Positions 47,208-60,069 are shown, numbered from the stretch's first letter. The stretch: 64,000 nucleotides of DNA from Ananas comosus (GCF_001540865.1 NC_033626.1:11696676-11760675); one strand, 5' to 3'. Numbers and translations are program-made. The notes: generated by a model not told the origin, from the sequence alone.

Positions 47208-49889
47208 ATGGCGACGCTGACGATTCCTGAGGCGATCCCTTCCCCCGCCGAGGATTGTGAGCAACTCCGAAAGGCTTTCCAAGGTGCGTCTCCTTTGCTT
47301 TCCCATTCCCCCTCTCTTCTTCCGGCTCATCGTGTTCTTAGATCGCTCGATCGCCCGGAGAAAACCCTAGTTTCAGAGTTTTTATGTGGGGTATTGATCG
47401 GTATACGTAGGCTGGGGCACCAATGAGGCGCTGATCATCTCGATCCTCGCCCACCGCAACGCAGCGCAACGCCGCGCGATCCGCGAGACCTACGCCCAGA
47501 TCTACGGCGAGGAGCTACTCAAATCGCTCGACGACGAGATCTCCGGCGACTTTGAGGTTCTTCCCTCTTCTCCAAACCCTAATTTGAATCCGTTTTCATC
47601 GGATTTTGTTGGTTGTTGACTTGATCGATGCTTAATTGAGTGATTTGGATGCAGAGGGCGGTGATCCTGTGGACGCTCGATCCGGCAGAGAGGGACGCCG
47701 CGCTCGCAAATGAGGCGGTGAGGAAGTGGCGGTCAAGCGACCGCGTGCTGATAGAGATTGCTTGCGCGAGGAGTTCTGCCGAATTGTTTGCGGCTAGGCA
47801 GGCGTACCATGCTCGGTTCAAGCGGTCGATCGAAGAGGATGTGGCGGCGCACACTACTGGAGACATCCGGAAGGTAATGGAATAACTTTGTTCCCAGTGC
47901 ATGATTCAATTTGATGTACTGATGAAGAAATTCTGTAGTTGGGAATACAATGTTGGGTGCCTTTAACGTGCCTTTGATCCTTCTAGAATAAGCATGATTC
48001 AATTTGATGATTTCTGATGAGAAATTCTGTAGTTGGGAATACAATGTTGGTTAATGCATGGTTCAATTTGATGTTCTGATGAAGAAATTCTGTAGGTGGG
48101 AATATAATGTAGGTTGCCTTTAACCTGCCTTTGATCCTTCTGGGACATGCATTGTGGTTTCCAGAAAACTACTTATCTTCAGATGGGAAGATATGAATAT
48201 TTTTTTTTTAATACATTGTCAAATGGGGCCTTTAAAGTGCTTTTGATATCTAAAGCTGATGTATGATGTCATCTCTTGCTTGGCAATTTACATTCTCAAT
48301 GATATGTGTTAAACAGTATTAGTTGCACATTGGCTAGAAATAAGAGTCACGGCTTGTAAATGATGTTCAGGGTTTTCCCTTCTAGAATCTGGAAACTCTA
48401 TTTATCTATGGACTATGAGTGGTTAGTTGCTAAATTACAATTTGTGATATTGTACTTAGGTAGATTGTTCAGCAAACTCTTGTTCTTACATTAAATTAGG
48501 GACTACGCATAATTGTGTTTTGGATTCAAGAGTAGGATGGTTATCTGAACAATGAGCGAGCAGAGACATTCTTTTGTAATTGTTTCTGATTATATTCGTT
48601 ATTTCAGCTTTTGGTGCTGCTTGTGAGCTCATATCGCTATGAGGGAGCAGAGGTGAACATGAGATTGGCGAAATCAGAGGCCAAGATCCTGCATGAAAAG
48701 ATTTCTGATAAGGCCTACAACGATGAAGAACTCATCAGGATACTTGCGACGAGAAGCAAAGCTCAACTTGTAGCAACACTAAATCTCTACAACAACGAGT
48801 TTGGCAATTCAATCAACAAGGTATATGAAAAACTATAGTGTGAGTTACATAAAAAGTCACCATTAGATTTTAGTTGCAAATTCAAGGACTTGCAGTAAAT
48901 TATCAGGGAAAGTACTTAGGTTATGATGTCGTCCGTTATGCTGCTATTATGTCCTCCCTTGAATCTCACTCAACATTAATGAGATGTTAATAAGATGTTC
49001 ATGCGATTCAGTACAATTGTTGCCAACTATCTAAATTGCCTCACAATGCAACAACATATTCATCATTTGCCTCACTCTGGCTTGCTATCTTTTCGTTGCT
49101 GGAAGAGTAAAAGCTCTTTCTAGCGAGCAATGTTTTTGGGTCGGGACAAGATATCTGCAAGCAGTTACTATTTTATGCAGAGCAATTTTGTTTATCTCAT
49201 TGTATTTTTGTTGCCATTTGTTTTCGTTTCTCCCGAATTAATACTAAAATGCAATATTTCTCTCTGTTCCAGCTACTAATTATTACAGTAGTATCTCTCT
49301 AAAGTCTAAAATATTTCAAGGCTCGATGTATGAAATCGCATATGTAAGATGAAAGCCACCTAGATTCAACATAATTTGTATTACTAGCTTTGCCAACTTA
49401 GAGTTGCATTACTTGGTCATTGCGGTGGCGCTTGTTGCACTTAGCAACTCTTTTTCTTCACTCATGCATATTTATTAGTGCTTAAAAGGTATCCTCACTT
49501 TTCTAAGCAGATTGGTTCGAATGTATGACAAATTATTGCTTCATTTGATGATAAAAAGCTGAACATCAATTGCAATTTTCTTCTAATAATTACAGGATTT
49601 GAAATCTGATCCCAAGGATGAATACCTTGCTGCGCTAAGGGCCGTCATACGTTGCATTTGCTGCCCCGAGAAATACTTCGAGAAGGTAATCCGGATGGCT
49701 ATTGCTGGGCTTGGAACAGATGAGAATGCTCTTACAAGAGTAATAACCACTCGTGCCGAGGTGGACCTAAAAGTGGTAAAGGAGGTCTACCACAAGAGGA
49801 ACAGCGTGCCTCTTGAACGTGCAGTTGCAGGGGACACTTCTGGCGACTATGAAAGGATGCTTCTTGCCTTGTTAGGGCATGAGAACTAA
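47208..49889 (+). CDS. Plant annexin
   Basis: Five exons, 47208-47283, 47411-47556, 47655-47873, 48608-48820, 49596-49889, give 315 aa, the usual annexin length. [20 protein letters not shown] starts the protein; no signal peptide, as is normal. Four annexin repeats are visible. Repeat I has GWGTNEALI (26-34) and GDFE. Repeat IV has GLGTDENAL and GDTSGDYE. These are the type II calcium sites; repeats II and III lack the GxGT loop, as in other plant annexins. H40 is the histidine linked to peroxidase activity in some plant annexins. Annexins bind acidic membranes with calcium and act in secretion, calcium flux and stress responses; the exact paralogue (D1/D2/D5-type) is not resolved. Intron 3 contains a triple imperfect repeat. 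The pyrimidine-rich leader is close to the ATG. Confidence 0.95.
47900..48150. repeat. Three imperfect tandem repeats in annexin intron 3
   Basis: Copies start at about 47900, 47992 and 48055. Each has 'gcatgattcaatttgatg' or a close variant, 'gaaattctgtag', and 'tgggaatacaatgttgg'. Copies 1 and 3 also have cctttgatccttct. Copy 2 is shorter. Confidence 0.85.
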
Positions 49890-51139
49890 TGCTCGAGCAT
49901 GCTTCAGCTCCATGATGTAACTTCATATAAGCGGGCATGCAGATTACTCTGGTTAGTCCCTTTGTTTCCTTTCGAGCTTGAAATAAAATTCCGGTTTAGT
50001 TTGTAATAATGAAACTGAACCTCTTCTTGAAGTTCTTGTGAGACTTTCGTGCCTGGATAGTGCCCCAGTATCTTATTTATATTGGTGTTGTGGCTTTTTC
50101 TGAATAGTATTAAATATTTTGTTGGCGCCATTGCATAGGGTTCCACTATTGCTTCATAATCAAAATCCTTTGTTTGGTGCAAGTACTTGGAACTTCATGC
50201 CAATGGCGAGGGAACAGTTCAAAATCGATTAATCACTAACTGGCTTCTATAGAAACTGTTCCTTCGGTGCAACTGTTCAAAAAAAAAAAAAATCCAGAGA
50301 GGATTTGGTTAGCAAGTTTTCATTGCAACTAGAAGCTAAAGTAAAATTGTTTCATCTAATGCAAACTTACACAACAAGTTTACCTCAACATATTAATTAT
50401 TAGTATTAGTATATCTAGCTATAGTTACTATATTAAATTTTTTGTATCTAAATTAATGTAAATATATCTAGCCTAATATAAATCTAAATATATAGCAATG
50501 ATAAAATCTAAAAGAGCGTTAGTTACAAAGAATATATCCCAGAAAAAAAAAATCACAATACAAATTCTTTTCGACTAGTTAAAACTAAATTTTCATCAAA
50601 TCCACTTCCACAAGGACCACAAGGCCTAATTTCATTTTATTACGATAAACCTTAAAAATGTTTTCACTCTTTAAACTTATATTGAATTTCAACTTTTACA
50701 ACAAGTTTATACATTGTTATTTTATCACAAAAATGAAAAATAGCTGATGTAAATTTTTTTTATGAAGTGGTTGAAATTTCTATTTATTTGGTTTATTAGT
50801 AATCTTCAACAACAATACCGTTCATAGTCTCCTATCTGATCAGAAAACAACAAAATATCCAAATAACTGTATTGATTTCTATTTGAAATTCTACTCTTTT
50901 TTATTGCAAAGTAGGAAAAACAAATACAAAATGACTAAGCATGCACCAAAAGAAAGACCCAAATAGAACATTTAGACATCATCTAACTTTCAACACCGAA
51001 AGACGATCACAACCGTTAGAGGTTCAGATTAAATACGAGTGAATAACATCTGCAACAAATACTCATAAAGGTCCAGATAAACACTCCTCATTCGAAAACT
51101 ACAGAAGAAACGACCGCATGGGATTGAAGAACGTGTGAA
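49890..51139. other. Convergent 3' spacer between annexin and the DUF4057 gene
   Basis: Both 3' UTRs plus AT-rich DNA. A poly-A run lies at about 50279-50291. No gene or clear transposon is seen. Confidence 0.6.
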
Positions 51140-53648
51140 TTAAACCAGGGCGATGCTACTCTCTCCGCCTGGGGGTTTACGGACACCTCCGAAATAATCT
51201 CGGGAAGAGGCCTTACCATCGGCGAAGATGTCGCTGCCGCTCATCTCCTTCAGCTTTGCCGTGCTCAGAGGTTTCTCCGAAGATCCGGGTGGAGTGTCGC
51301 CTTTGAATATGTCGTTTCCGGTCAGCTCTTGGAACTTCTGATCATGGATCTTCTTAGTTGTCTTTGTTACCGGCACCTCGCTAAACATGATGTTGCTAGG
51401 ACCTCCAGCCGGCTATAAGGGAACGTCAAAAAAAAAAGAAAAAAAGTCAAGATCCATTGGTAGATTCAAGAAAAAAAAGGGAAAAAGAAAAAGACTCCTG
51501 TCAAATTATAGAAAAATGCAACAAATTAAGAACTCGACTACATGAACTAGCAAAATTAAGAAGTCCACGCAATTCAAGCTAGGAACCGTCTTTTCATGCA
51601 GCATAAGACGCTTTGGATTTCATGAATAAACTTAAAAGTTTACAATGCTAATCACAAGACAAGATAAAATCATAGAACAATCAACTGGCGCAAATAAAAA
51701 AGCATACTTACATGATGAATATAAAAACCTTGCGCATTTCTACAAGTTAATAATTCAGTAATATTTAGTTATATCTGTGCATCAAACTAGTTTGCAAATA
51801 CACTTTGTAGATACAACCATAGCAACTTTACAACCTAAACTATAGTAGTAGAAACTTTTCTGTGCATCATAAATTAGGTTTGATTTGAGTTGCAGCAAAT
51901 GATAGTTATAAGTTGATTCCAAGAATCTGAGAGAAAAGTTACACAAGGAAGAGAGATTTTACAACACAGCGGTGTAAGCAAACATTCGTAATGCATTATT
52001 TTGTTGTCACTTACATTGGATACCTTAACCGATGTATGAATATTCCTTGGTTGGGGTAGCACCATATCTAGGTTGCCTCTTAATTCCAGGTTCCGTGCCA
52101 CTAAAGGTCTAGCAGGGACCTCAGGTGGAGGACCAAAGATATCATGCCCGCTAAGCTCCTTATTCTTTGCTTCAGAAAGTTGCTTCCTAATTTTAGCTTC
52201 CAACTCACTTTCCATAGTCCCACTAAGCTCTCGCTGCTTTGCGACCTCAGTAAGAGATGTCGGTTTCTTTGGGGAAATACTCTCATTTGCGCTGAACGAG
52301 ATTTGGCTGATTCCGCTAACTGTTTGCTGGTAGACAAACAAGGAAAAGACACCGACTTAGCAGAACATTGTATACGACTTAAGCTTGTTAAAGAGTAACG
52401 GCTTACTACAGCAAGTGCATGTTAGCCCAGGTTCTGATACAACTTCTCTATTATGAAAAACAAAAACCAAACATTTTAACCACTCCAGAACTTATGCTGT
52501 GGTAAGAGGTCTAAAATGCAGTTTTGCACCACAAAAGACAAAAGCTCCAATTTGAAACTTTTATTTCTATTGCAACAGGAACCTGTTGCAATGAAATCAA
52601 ATTCAAACTGCTTCACTCAACAATACTTTAACGATGCTCCGGCCAGGCCGAACAGAACAAAGAAACAAGGTGTTACACAGCACATCGATCACATTGTGAA
52701 TGAAAAAACAAAATGCCAACACAAACAGTGCAAGACACAAATTTAAGTTCAATATTTTTAACTTTGGTGTCATTTGCTATGTTATGTAAAGAAATATGCA
52801 ACACAGCATTTTTGAAAATGAAATAAATATCTTTTGACTAAATGAATATGTACTGCATGTCCCGATAAGAAACAGAAGATGTAATAATTGCAATATGTAG
52901 AATGAGACATCATTGCTTAATTAATATAGAAGTAAGAAGTAAGATTAGACAATCAACAGAGTCTGATACCTGATACACTCTTATAGCAGTTTTATTACTA
53001 GGGTTCGAAACAGCAGATCCGGACTCCAATCCCCCATTTTTTATGTCAGCTGCAAAGATTCCACTTCCAGTTATCTCTTTCAGCTTCAACCCCGAGCAAG
53101 CCTTCCTGTGAACACGAAAGTAATCACCTAAAATGAGAAAATCAAATGGCCAACAATTTACAGATAATACACAGCTGGAGCTGCATTTTTGTTAAAAAAA
53201 AAAAAAAATTTACTCAAACCCTGTTCACAAATTCCAAAAGATGCATAAATTCAGAGAGATTCTGGGCACCACGGATCGCACATTCCAAAGCATCACAGCT
53301 CAAGAAGAGAGATTCTAAATCGAAATCGAACCACATTTCAAGAACAAGAACAGAGAAATCAACGCATGCACAGGAAAATCATAATCCAACCCAATTTTCG
53401 AGGCGGGATCGAGAAATTCAAGACAGATCGAGAAGCAGAGCTTGCTCAGATGCGATTCAACGAATTTAAGCAAAAGAACCCTAGCCCGAATCCGGGATCT
53501 CACGTCTTGTTGGCGATCTCGGCGTCGGCGTCGCTGATCGGGGCGCCGAACATCGCCGCGCTGATCCCTGCCGCGGGCTACGCAAATGAGAGAGCAATGA
53601 GGGTTCGTCAGAAGAGAATGAGAAAACAGTGGTGAAGAGAGAAAGAGG

Positions 53649-53691
<43 letters not shown>

Positions 53692-53830
53692 GTTTTGTTA
53701 CCTTGAGAGAGCGGCGCGAGGCGGCGGCGGCGGCGGAGTCGGCCGGAGAAGTCACCGGCGGCGATGTCTCCGGCCAGGTGAGGAGGTCGGCGGTGGAGGT
53801 GTGGGGTTTCCGCACGGGCTCGCTCCTCTC

Positions 53831-53833
<3 letters not shown>
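51140..53833 (-). CDS. DUF4057-family protein with repeated E-[LMI]-[ST]-G-x-x-IF motifs
   Basis: Five exons, 53833-53702, 53577-53504, 53105-52970, 52326-52015, 51412-51140, give 308 aa in one frame. The N-terminus MERSEPVRKPHTSTADLLTW is the hallmark of plant DUF4057 proteins; their biochemical role is unknown. A short motif recurs: LKEITGSGIF (77-86), NKELSGHDIF (169-178), FQELTGNDIF (245-254) and LKEMSGSDIF (272-281), with weaker forms at QRELSG (145-150) and NLELRG (193-198). PAGGPSNIMF (219-228) opens the last exon. No catalytic domain, membrane segment or signal peptide is seen, and the protein is probably mostly disordered. A (CT)n tract is immediately upstream of the ATG, and a (GA)n tract (about 53648-53686) lies in intron 1. 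Confidence 0.9.
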
Positions 53834-53861
<28 letters not shown>

Positions 53862-53946
53862 CCCTCCCCTCTTCGTCGAGATGTTGTGGATTGAACTGTG
53901 GCGAGGCGGTGAGGGCGTTGCGGAGTAAATATACAAAGCCGGAGCT

Positions 53947-53978
53947 CACACTCCCAGTCCCAGTCCCAGTCCCAGTCC
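53947..53978. repeat. CCCAGT hexanucleotide repeat upstream of the DUF4057 gene
   Basis: About four consecutive cccagt units some 115-145 bp upstream of the ATG, probably in the core promoter or leader. Confidence 0.85.
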
Positions 53979-53999
53979 GAGAAAGTACTGAGTACACTT

Positions 54000-55101
54000 T
54001 CTATACAGTATGTTCCAATCTCTGACCTTACAAATCAATATCATATAACTTAATGAGTTGGTTTAGAAACTATAACTTTGCAAATCAGCATCATAAATCG
54101 TAATGAGTCGGCTAAATCATAGACTGTTCACATGATTGCAAACCTAAGTATTTTTTCTTTAGGTTCCTTACAAAAATATTAAATAGTAAGTATATTTTTA
54201 CAAAACTTAAGTTATCATATTTATTCCTCCGGTAAATTTTACGTTTGTAAGTATATTCTTCTGTTATCAAACTTTAGATAATTATAACTTAAAAAAAGCA
54301 AATCACAGTCTATATATAGTTTGTATTCCATTAGTGAATTCTGTCATCTTTTTCACCCTTTTCTTTTTTATTCATGACGATGGTGAAACCTATGGCAACG
54401 GTGACACCAGAGGCAAGGCCTTCGGTCGCAGCAAAAATGATATATGTCGCATATGCTGCAACGAAAGAGAGGAGAGAGAAAATAGAAATAATATTTTGTA
54501 GGAATAAATTTGTAAGAGTAAAATAGTTATTTTATGCATCCATCGTTAAAAAATTAACGGTGAATCAGCCAGCAGAAACATATATGAACGGACTAAAATA
54601 TTTGTAAGAATATTTTTGCAAATCAGAAATTTTTGAAGAAATAAATTTGATAGCTTAAATTTTATAAAAATATATTGGTTGTTTGATTTTTTACGGAAAT
54701 CTATATGAATTTTTTTTTTTTTTTCTTAATGCCGCAAAAGTCTAACAACCACGTGATAAAAGTCCAACGCATGTTCGCCTGAGAAGTTTTTGATCGTGAA
54801 AGGATTTTATAGGGCTTGGAATGGGTCTTGTTAGGTGACAAAGTCGCGAATCTCAATTCTCAATAAAATAAAAAAATAAAAAATTTACAAAGTTATAAAA
54901 TGCATGGTAGTTCTAAAAATAACTAATTTTCAGAAACAACCACATTGCTGCCGATAAGATCAGTGTCAATAAGATCAGAGGTTCAATCTCTGCTTACGCT
55001 TTCACACAAGAAGGGCATGTGTTTCAGATACTGTAAAAGGAGGAATTTCTCTTTTCTTTTCCAACTCTTCTGTGTTTTTACCTCAACATTTAAAATCAGC
55101 A
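54000..55101. other. Spacer upstream of the DUF4057 gene
   Basis: AT-rich, no gene seen. Contains a MITE at about 54155-54712. Confidence 0.5.
54155..54712. mobile_element. MITE with ~100-bp inverted ends
   Basis: The left arm (acaaaaatattaaatag, ttttacaaaacttaagtta, tcatatttattcctccg) matches the reverse complement of the right arm (atatttttataaaatttaag, ctatcaaatttatttcttc). Inner parts again pair (acgtttgtaagtatattctt with gcaaaaatattcttacaaat). The exact outer ends and duplication are unclear. Confidence 0.55.
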
Positions 55102-55240
55102 AGTGGCAAAGAACTTGGTGGTTGATAACCAAGACCCAAATTCGAATCCTAGTTGATTCATATTTCTAACTAAGTTTATTTCTAAATGAAATAAACGAAG
55201 CAGGTAACGTGCTACCTATCTCTCAAAAAAAATATATATA
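55102..55240 (+). mobile_element. tRNA-derived SINE, slightly 5'-truncated, with 13-bp target-site duplication
   Basis: A-box region (agtggcaaagaacttggtgg), B-box (caaattcgaatcctag), 'gattcatatttctaactaag', 'aaataaacgaagcaggtaac', gtgctacctatctctc and a poly(A)/(TA) end. Flanked by tttaaaatcagca (55089-55101) and tttaaaaccagca (55241-55253), one mismatch. Confidence 0.85.
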
Positions 55241-55253
55241 TTTAAAACCAGCA

Positions 55254-55789
55254 CGCTTTCAGTTAAGTTATCAGCCTTTATTGCAACTGAGTTCTTAAAC
55301 CTCAGCATTTTCTTAGCAAAATAAGAACCAGAGAGTAGAGAAGAACAATTCCATTTTCTCCAGGAAACTTTTTCTCTTTGCCATTACTAGAAAGAGCAAA
55401 TCTTGTAAAAGAACACAAAAAAACATGTGAAAAGTAGCATAGGAACAAAAAATCTTTACAACAAATATTAATGATTATGCCGTTATGAAGCAAGCAAACT
55501 TCTTCACAATCCTTCATCATAGGCCAAACAATGATAATAATTATGAAATTTTGAAGCAAAGTCAACTCCTCACAAGTCACAATCCTTTATCATAGACCAA
55601 GCAACAATATATCTTTTTTTCATCTGGACTACTAGCAGGATAGCTATTGCTGAATGAGTTCAAAAACTCCCATGAAGACAGCTTATACAATCGCAAAACC
55701 GCACTAGAGAGAACTGAGCAAATTTTTGATTTCAAGGTTTGAAGAGAATTTAATCTGAGATATTGAGATTGTACATAAATACATGAAAT
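55254..55789. other. 3' flank of the ARM/TPR gene
   Basis: Probably includes the ARM/TPR 3' UTR. It contains loosely repeated 'caatccttcatcataggcca' and 'caatcctttatcatagacca' segments (about 55508 and 55581). No gene is seen. Confidence 0.5.
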
Positions 55790-58729
55790 TCAGCTATCAT
55801 CTTCCGCGAGTCGCAAGTTGTATCCATGATTCTTATCTGTTTCAGCAGAGGAAACAAAGAAAAAAAATTAAAAAAAAAAGGAATTATCAGATTAGATCAA
55901 TGGCGTGTTATCTATACTTTATGCACATATTATGCAAGGTTCGAGCACCTATATATCCGAGAAAAATAACAAGGGAATAGAGTATGTACATCATATGAAA
56001 ATAGTATATTGCATGCATGTACTTCTAAGTCTAAGCAAAGTGAATATCATATCCAGACTGAGATCCAAAATAAAACAAAATGGGGATTCGAGACTTATTA
56101 ACCATCTACGCCGTGTAATAGGAGGATCTTAAGTAATATCAAGGTCATTATGTAGCCAATTAAACAGTAGAAAGAAGAGAGTTCCATAGGAAGCCATAAA
56201 TAAGAACAGAAGCAAAACAAATTACGCTGTAAAACTAATGACTTGTATATAGGCCATGCTGACCAATATATGTATGTAAGTTTACCTGTATCTTTCCTAC
56301 AATATTATAGAAGAGACATATCTAAATATTTTTAAATATTATAACGATACTCCTTTTTAAGCAACTACTAATGGTTATGTGAAGGACATTGAAAACATGC
56401 AAGGAAAGCAGAATCAACAAAAGATCAAAAACTAACATGAATGGAATTTTATACAAACACACTATAACAACCACAATAAGCCACAAATACCTTAAGTGAT
56501 TATAAAAACCCTCCATACCTTTTGTTGAACTTTTTTCATACACATCTTTCTGGTTGTCATCATCTTTCCATTCACTCCCATCATCATCGTCGTCGTCATC
56601 GTCGTCTACTTCTCTCCCTCCATCATTCCCAGCATCACTCTCACTCGCCGTCTCCCACTCAGAATCATCAGCTTCTTGACCAAAGACATCGCCAGTAACA
56701 CCTCCATGCTTTAAAGCTGCTTCTCTGAACAGCCAAGCAGCACGCATCTGCTTCTTCACCAATCTTTCAGCATAATCAGGAACCTTGTTTTGCCTCAATG
56801 AAAGGTCAGGATCATTCGACTGCGAACATTCATTGATAAATAGAATGGCATCCAATAAGCTCTCCTTAGCTAAGTCGAGCATGTCATAAGCCTGGGCTCT
56901 TCTCCACAAGCTCTTCGCATGGCGGTTTGGTGGGTTATGCAGGGATAAAGCTCGAGTGGCATCACTAATAGCTGCCAATGGCTGCTGAAGGAGGAGATAG
57001 CACTGCGCGCGGTTACTATACAAGACTACTCTCTCTTTTTTAGACTTCATGGGGCAAAGCGCCAATGCTTCAGAGTACTTAGAAGCAGCTCCAGCAATAT
57101 TACCTGAAGAGAACAAAGAGTTACCTTCGAGTTTGACGACCAACGCTGCCGCCTGTTTTATGTGGAGGTCTTCCTTTGGCATGTTCTTTTCCAATCTTAG
57201 CCTCTTCCTGGAGCTAAAGAACTCGGCAATTTCTTCTTCTGTATTTGTGCTAATAGTATCACATGTTGGCACATGTGATTGGATACATTCTTGAAGGACA
57301 TTAACAATAGTGTCTCCAAGTCGTTTATGATCACCGAGTGCTGAGATTTCTGCTAAATCTATGAGGGCTGGCGCTGCTTTATCAATTACCTGTTAAGAAC
57401 AGATAAACATACATGTAATAGAGATAGATCATTAAGGAACCCTCTTGATTATAGGCCATTTCGAAATAGACACCTAACTTTAATTTTTTGCATTTTCTAA
57501 TTGACGCCCCCTCAACTTTTACTCGCTTCGGTTTGAGCTGTTAGGTCAGTATGATTGGGGATTCCATTAAATTAACTGTCCCCATTAGCTATCGGCAGTG
57601 AACTGTAGCAGTTATGTCACTTGAAAAGTAGACAGCCATTAAATTTGAGACGAGAACAACGACAATTGAAATTGTAAGGAAGTAGAGCTAACGTATAGTT
57701 CGGGGAACAGTCAAAGTCAAGGGGGTTTCCATACACTATTGGGTATATAAAACATCTTACCTTATGGCACGTATTTGGATCTTGAACCAGCCAAAGAAGA
57801 CAATCGATAGCCATATATTGCCAGTCATCTGAAGAACGAGCAATATTACACAATGCTTCAATCACACCAGGCCTATTAGCGACAGGACCCCGGCCAAGCT
57901 TGTGCTGGCAAATCGTCCTCAGCAAACCAATACCCGCCGGCGAGTTTTCATTAACGAGCCCACCCCACATTCCCGGTAACTTAACCAAAAAGTCTGGTTT
58001 GCAAATATCCGATAAAAACTCCGGCTTAAAAGCAAAGCAGTTAATCAGCTGCAGAGACCAGCACTGTAGCTGGCTAGCCCACTCCTCAGCTTTCCTAGAT
58101 TCCATCTCCACACCACCCATGCCACGCGTAAGTAGATCGCAGTGATAGCCGAGCCTCCTATCAACATACTGGTAAAAATGAGAGTAGACAATTTCCAAAG
58201 AGCTCGACGCCAACTGAATGGCAAGCTCGAGAATTTCCCCGTGGCTTGCAACAGCTGGAAAGGTGCTTTGGTATGTCGCCAAGTGTCCCAACGCCCTAAC
58301 GGCAACCCTTTGCTCAACCCAAGTTAACCTACCTCTTAGAAGTTCGACCAAGGGAGGTATTACTCCAGCATGAACAGCAGCTTGGGCGAACTCTTCCATG
58401 TTCATAGTGTAGGACCCAATTATGTGGGCTGCATAATACGGAATGTATATGTTCTGATCATGTGAGAGCCAACGACGATTCTTTAGCCCTTTCCATATTA
58501 AAGCGGCCATGCATTCGAAAATCCCCAAGCTAATAAATTCGGGATCGTTTGGATGGGCCATCGCAGTGTTCCAGAGGCCGCTGATAGGGAGAACTTGGCC
58601 ATCGTCGTCTTGCGAAGGGAGGTCTCTGAAGAATTTGCGTACGCTCGATCTTCTTTTGCTCGGATTGGCCTCCTTCATGACGCAGAAGAAGCACTCTGGA
58701 TAAGGGCAGTCAGGTGGGATCTTTTCCAT
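55790..58729 (-). CDS. ARM-repeat/TPR protein, plant-specific
   Basis: Three exons, 58729-57761, 57389-56519, 55836-55790, give 628 aa. The ATG at 58729 starts MEKIPPDCPYPECFFC. The codons before it (TTG GTT TTC ATC) lack another ATG, and a TAG lies just upstream. Residues about 60-370 form an alpha-helical ARM-like region (RLTWVEQRVAVRALGHLATY). Three TPRs follow at about 402-510 (LYSNRAQCYLLLQQPLAAIS, SLWRRAQAYDML). Next come YAERLVKKQMRAAWLFREAA and an acidic run of nine Asp at about 585-593, from a GAC microsatellite. The last 47-nt exon supplies KNHGYNLRLAEDDS and the stop; without it the frame runs into hydrophobic intron sequence. The family is conserved in plants, function undetermined. 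It probably acts as a scaffold, with the TPRs binding partner C-termini. Intron 1 carries a repeat fragment (57437-57560). Confidence 0.88.
57437..57560. repeat. Repeat fragment in ARM/TPR intron 1
   Basis: Shares 'ccatttcgaaatagacacc' and its surroundings with 31590-31710. Short, ends not determined. Confidence 0.5.
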
Positions 58730-58796
58730 GATGAAAACCAACAGCTAATTGTCAATTTTAAAGATTAAATTCCCAAAGTTTCTCGGTGCTCCACAG

Positions 58797-59901
58797 CTGC
58801 GTCACGGAATCGCATTAATGTTGTGTCAGTTTTGAGATATTCAAGCGCAAATCGCAAAAGAAGTTAATCAACATACAAGAAACATGAATCCAGAAAATAT
58901 GAATGACATGTTTTGACCACACAAAATGGCATAGGCATCGAGATACATGTGCCCTGTAGAGTAACCACTGAACACAACAAGATGAGGCACTCTTATTCGT
59001 CAAATAGTCAAATCATTATAACAATAAATTCTCTTTCTCTTAATGCCGTATTCGTGTTACGGGATCCTACTCTCTCGCCAATCCCCTCTACTGTACTACT
59101 AATTTTGTACTTTACTTATTAACTGCAAAAAACTCCCCTATAAGCTTATTCTTGAGGGCATTCTCAATTAAATATTGCAGAGAAATTTAATTTATATACA
59201 AGTCTAAATTGATCAGAATGAGAAACGATATGAAATTCTACTCGCAATTCAGTTCAGACTTTCATATTAAAAACATAATAAAATAAAAGAGCCCCTTTTA
59301 TGACCAGATCATAAACTTGTATTCCCAGAGATCCATTCATTCCAACACCAGAGCATCAGCACAGTAAAACCAAAAAAAAAAAAAACAAAAAAAAACAAAC
59401 AAAGCAATTAAGAAAAAAAATTAATTTTGGTTTTCCCTCAAAAGAGAAATGTACGATCAATCTGAGGGACTCGAAGGATTAGAAATCGATTACAAAATTC
59501 CATCTTCCATCTTCTTCCCCAAAACTGCTATCACCAAAAAAAAAAAAAAAAGACAAAGGATGTCGCAAGTTTCCAAAATAAAACCAAAATATATAGGGAA
59601 AAAAAAAAATTAGGGCATGCGCTACAACGGAAAAAGAGAAAACCCATAAAGGAAAAAAAGCAATCTTTTAGGAAATACACGAACAAATTGGGCGAAACCC
59701 ACAAATTAATTCAACATGGAGACACAGGTAAAGGGAAAAGGGCCAAAAAAAAAAAAGACGTTTTTTGGTACCTCAACGGAAACCCAAGTAGAAATCGAAG
59801 CAGAAACCGCCCCAAATCGAACTCCCAACGCAATGAGCGCCTTAATGCACTACGGAATCGATCAAAGACGACATTTTTATGGACGTGGAGGCGCGATTAA
59901 C
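58797..59901 (-). other. Predicted 5' leader intron of the ARM/TPR gene
   Basis: On the minus strand, a GC-rich leader with a (CT)n-type tract (about 60010-60030) ends at a donor (ttctgag/gttaat, exon end 59902). An acceptor (gacgcag/ctgtgg, exon start 58796) lies 67 nt upstream of the ATG. The enclosed 1.1 kb is AT-rich and has no gene. Transcription probably starts near 60070. Confidence 0.5.
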
Positions 59902-60069
59902 CTCAGAATCCTCCAGAGACAACGATAATGAAGGGAGAGAAGGGGAATAGGAGCGAGCAAATGAGAGAGCTTGCGTAGCTGTGGGGCTCGAACGGGCGAA
60001 ATGGGCTCTCCCTCTCTCTCTCTCTCTCGATTGGGGAACCAAAGGAGAAAAAGAAGAGCCTTTGGATCC

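Noticed and set aside
57617..58741. ARM protein starting at 58741 and ending at 57617
   Set aside because: The codon at 58741 is TTG on the minus strand. The first ATG is at 58729, and the 3' part after 57761 is intron.
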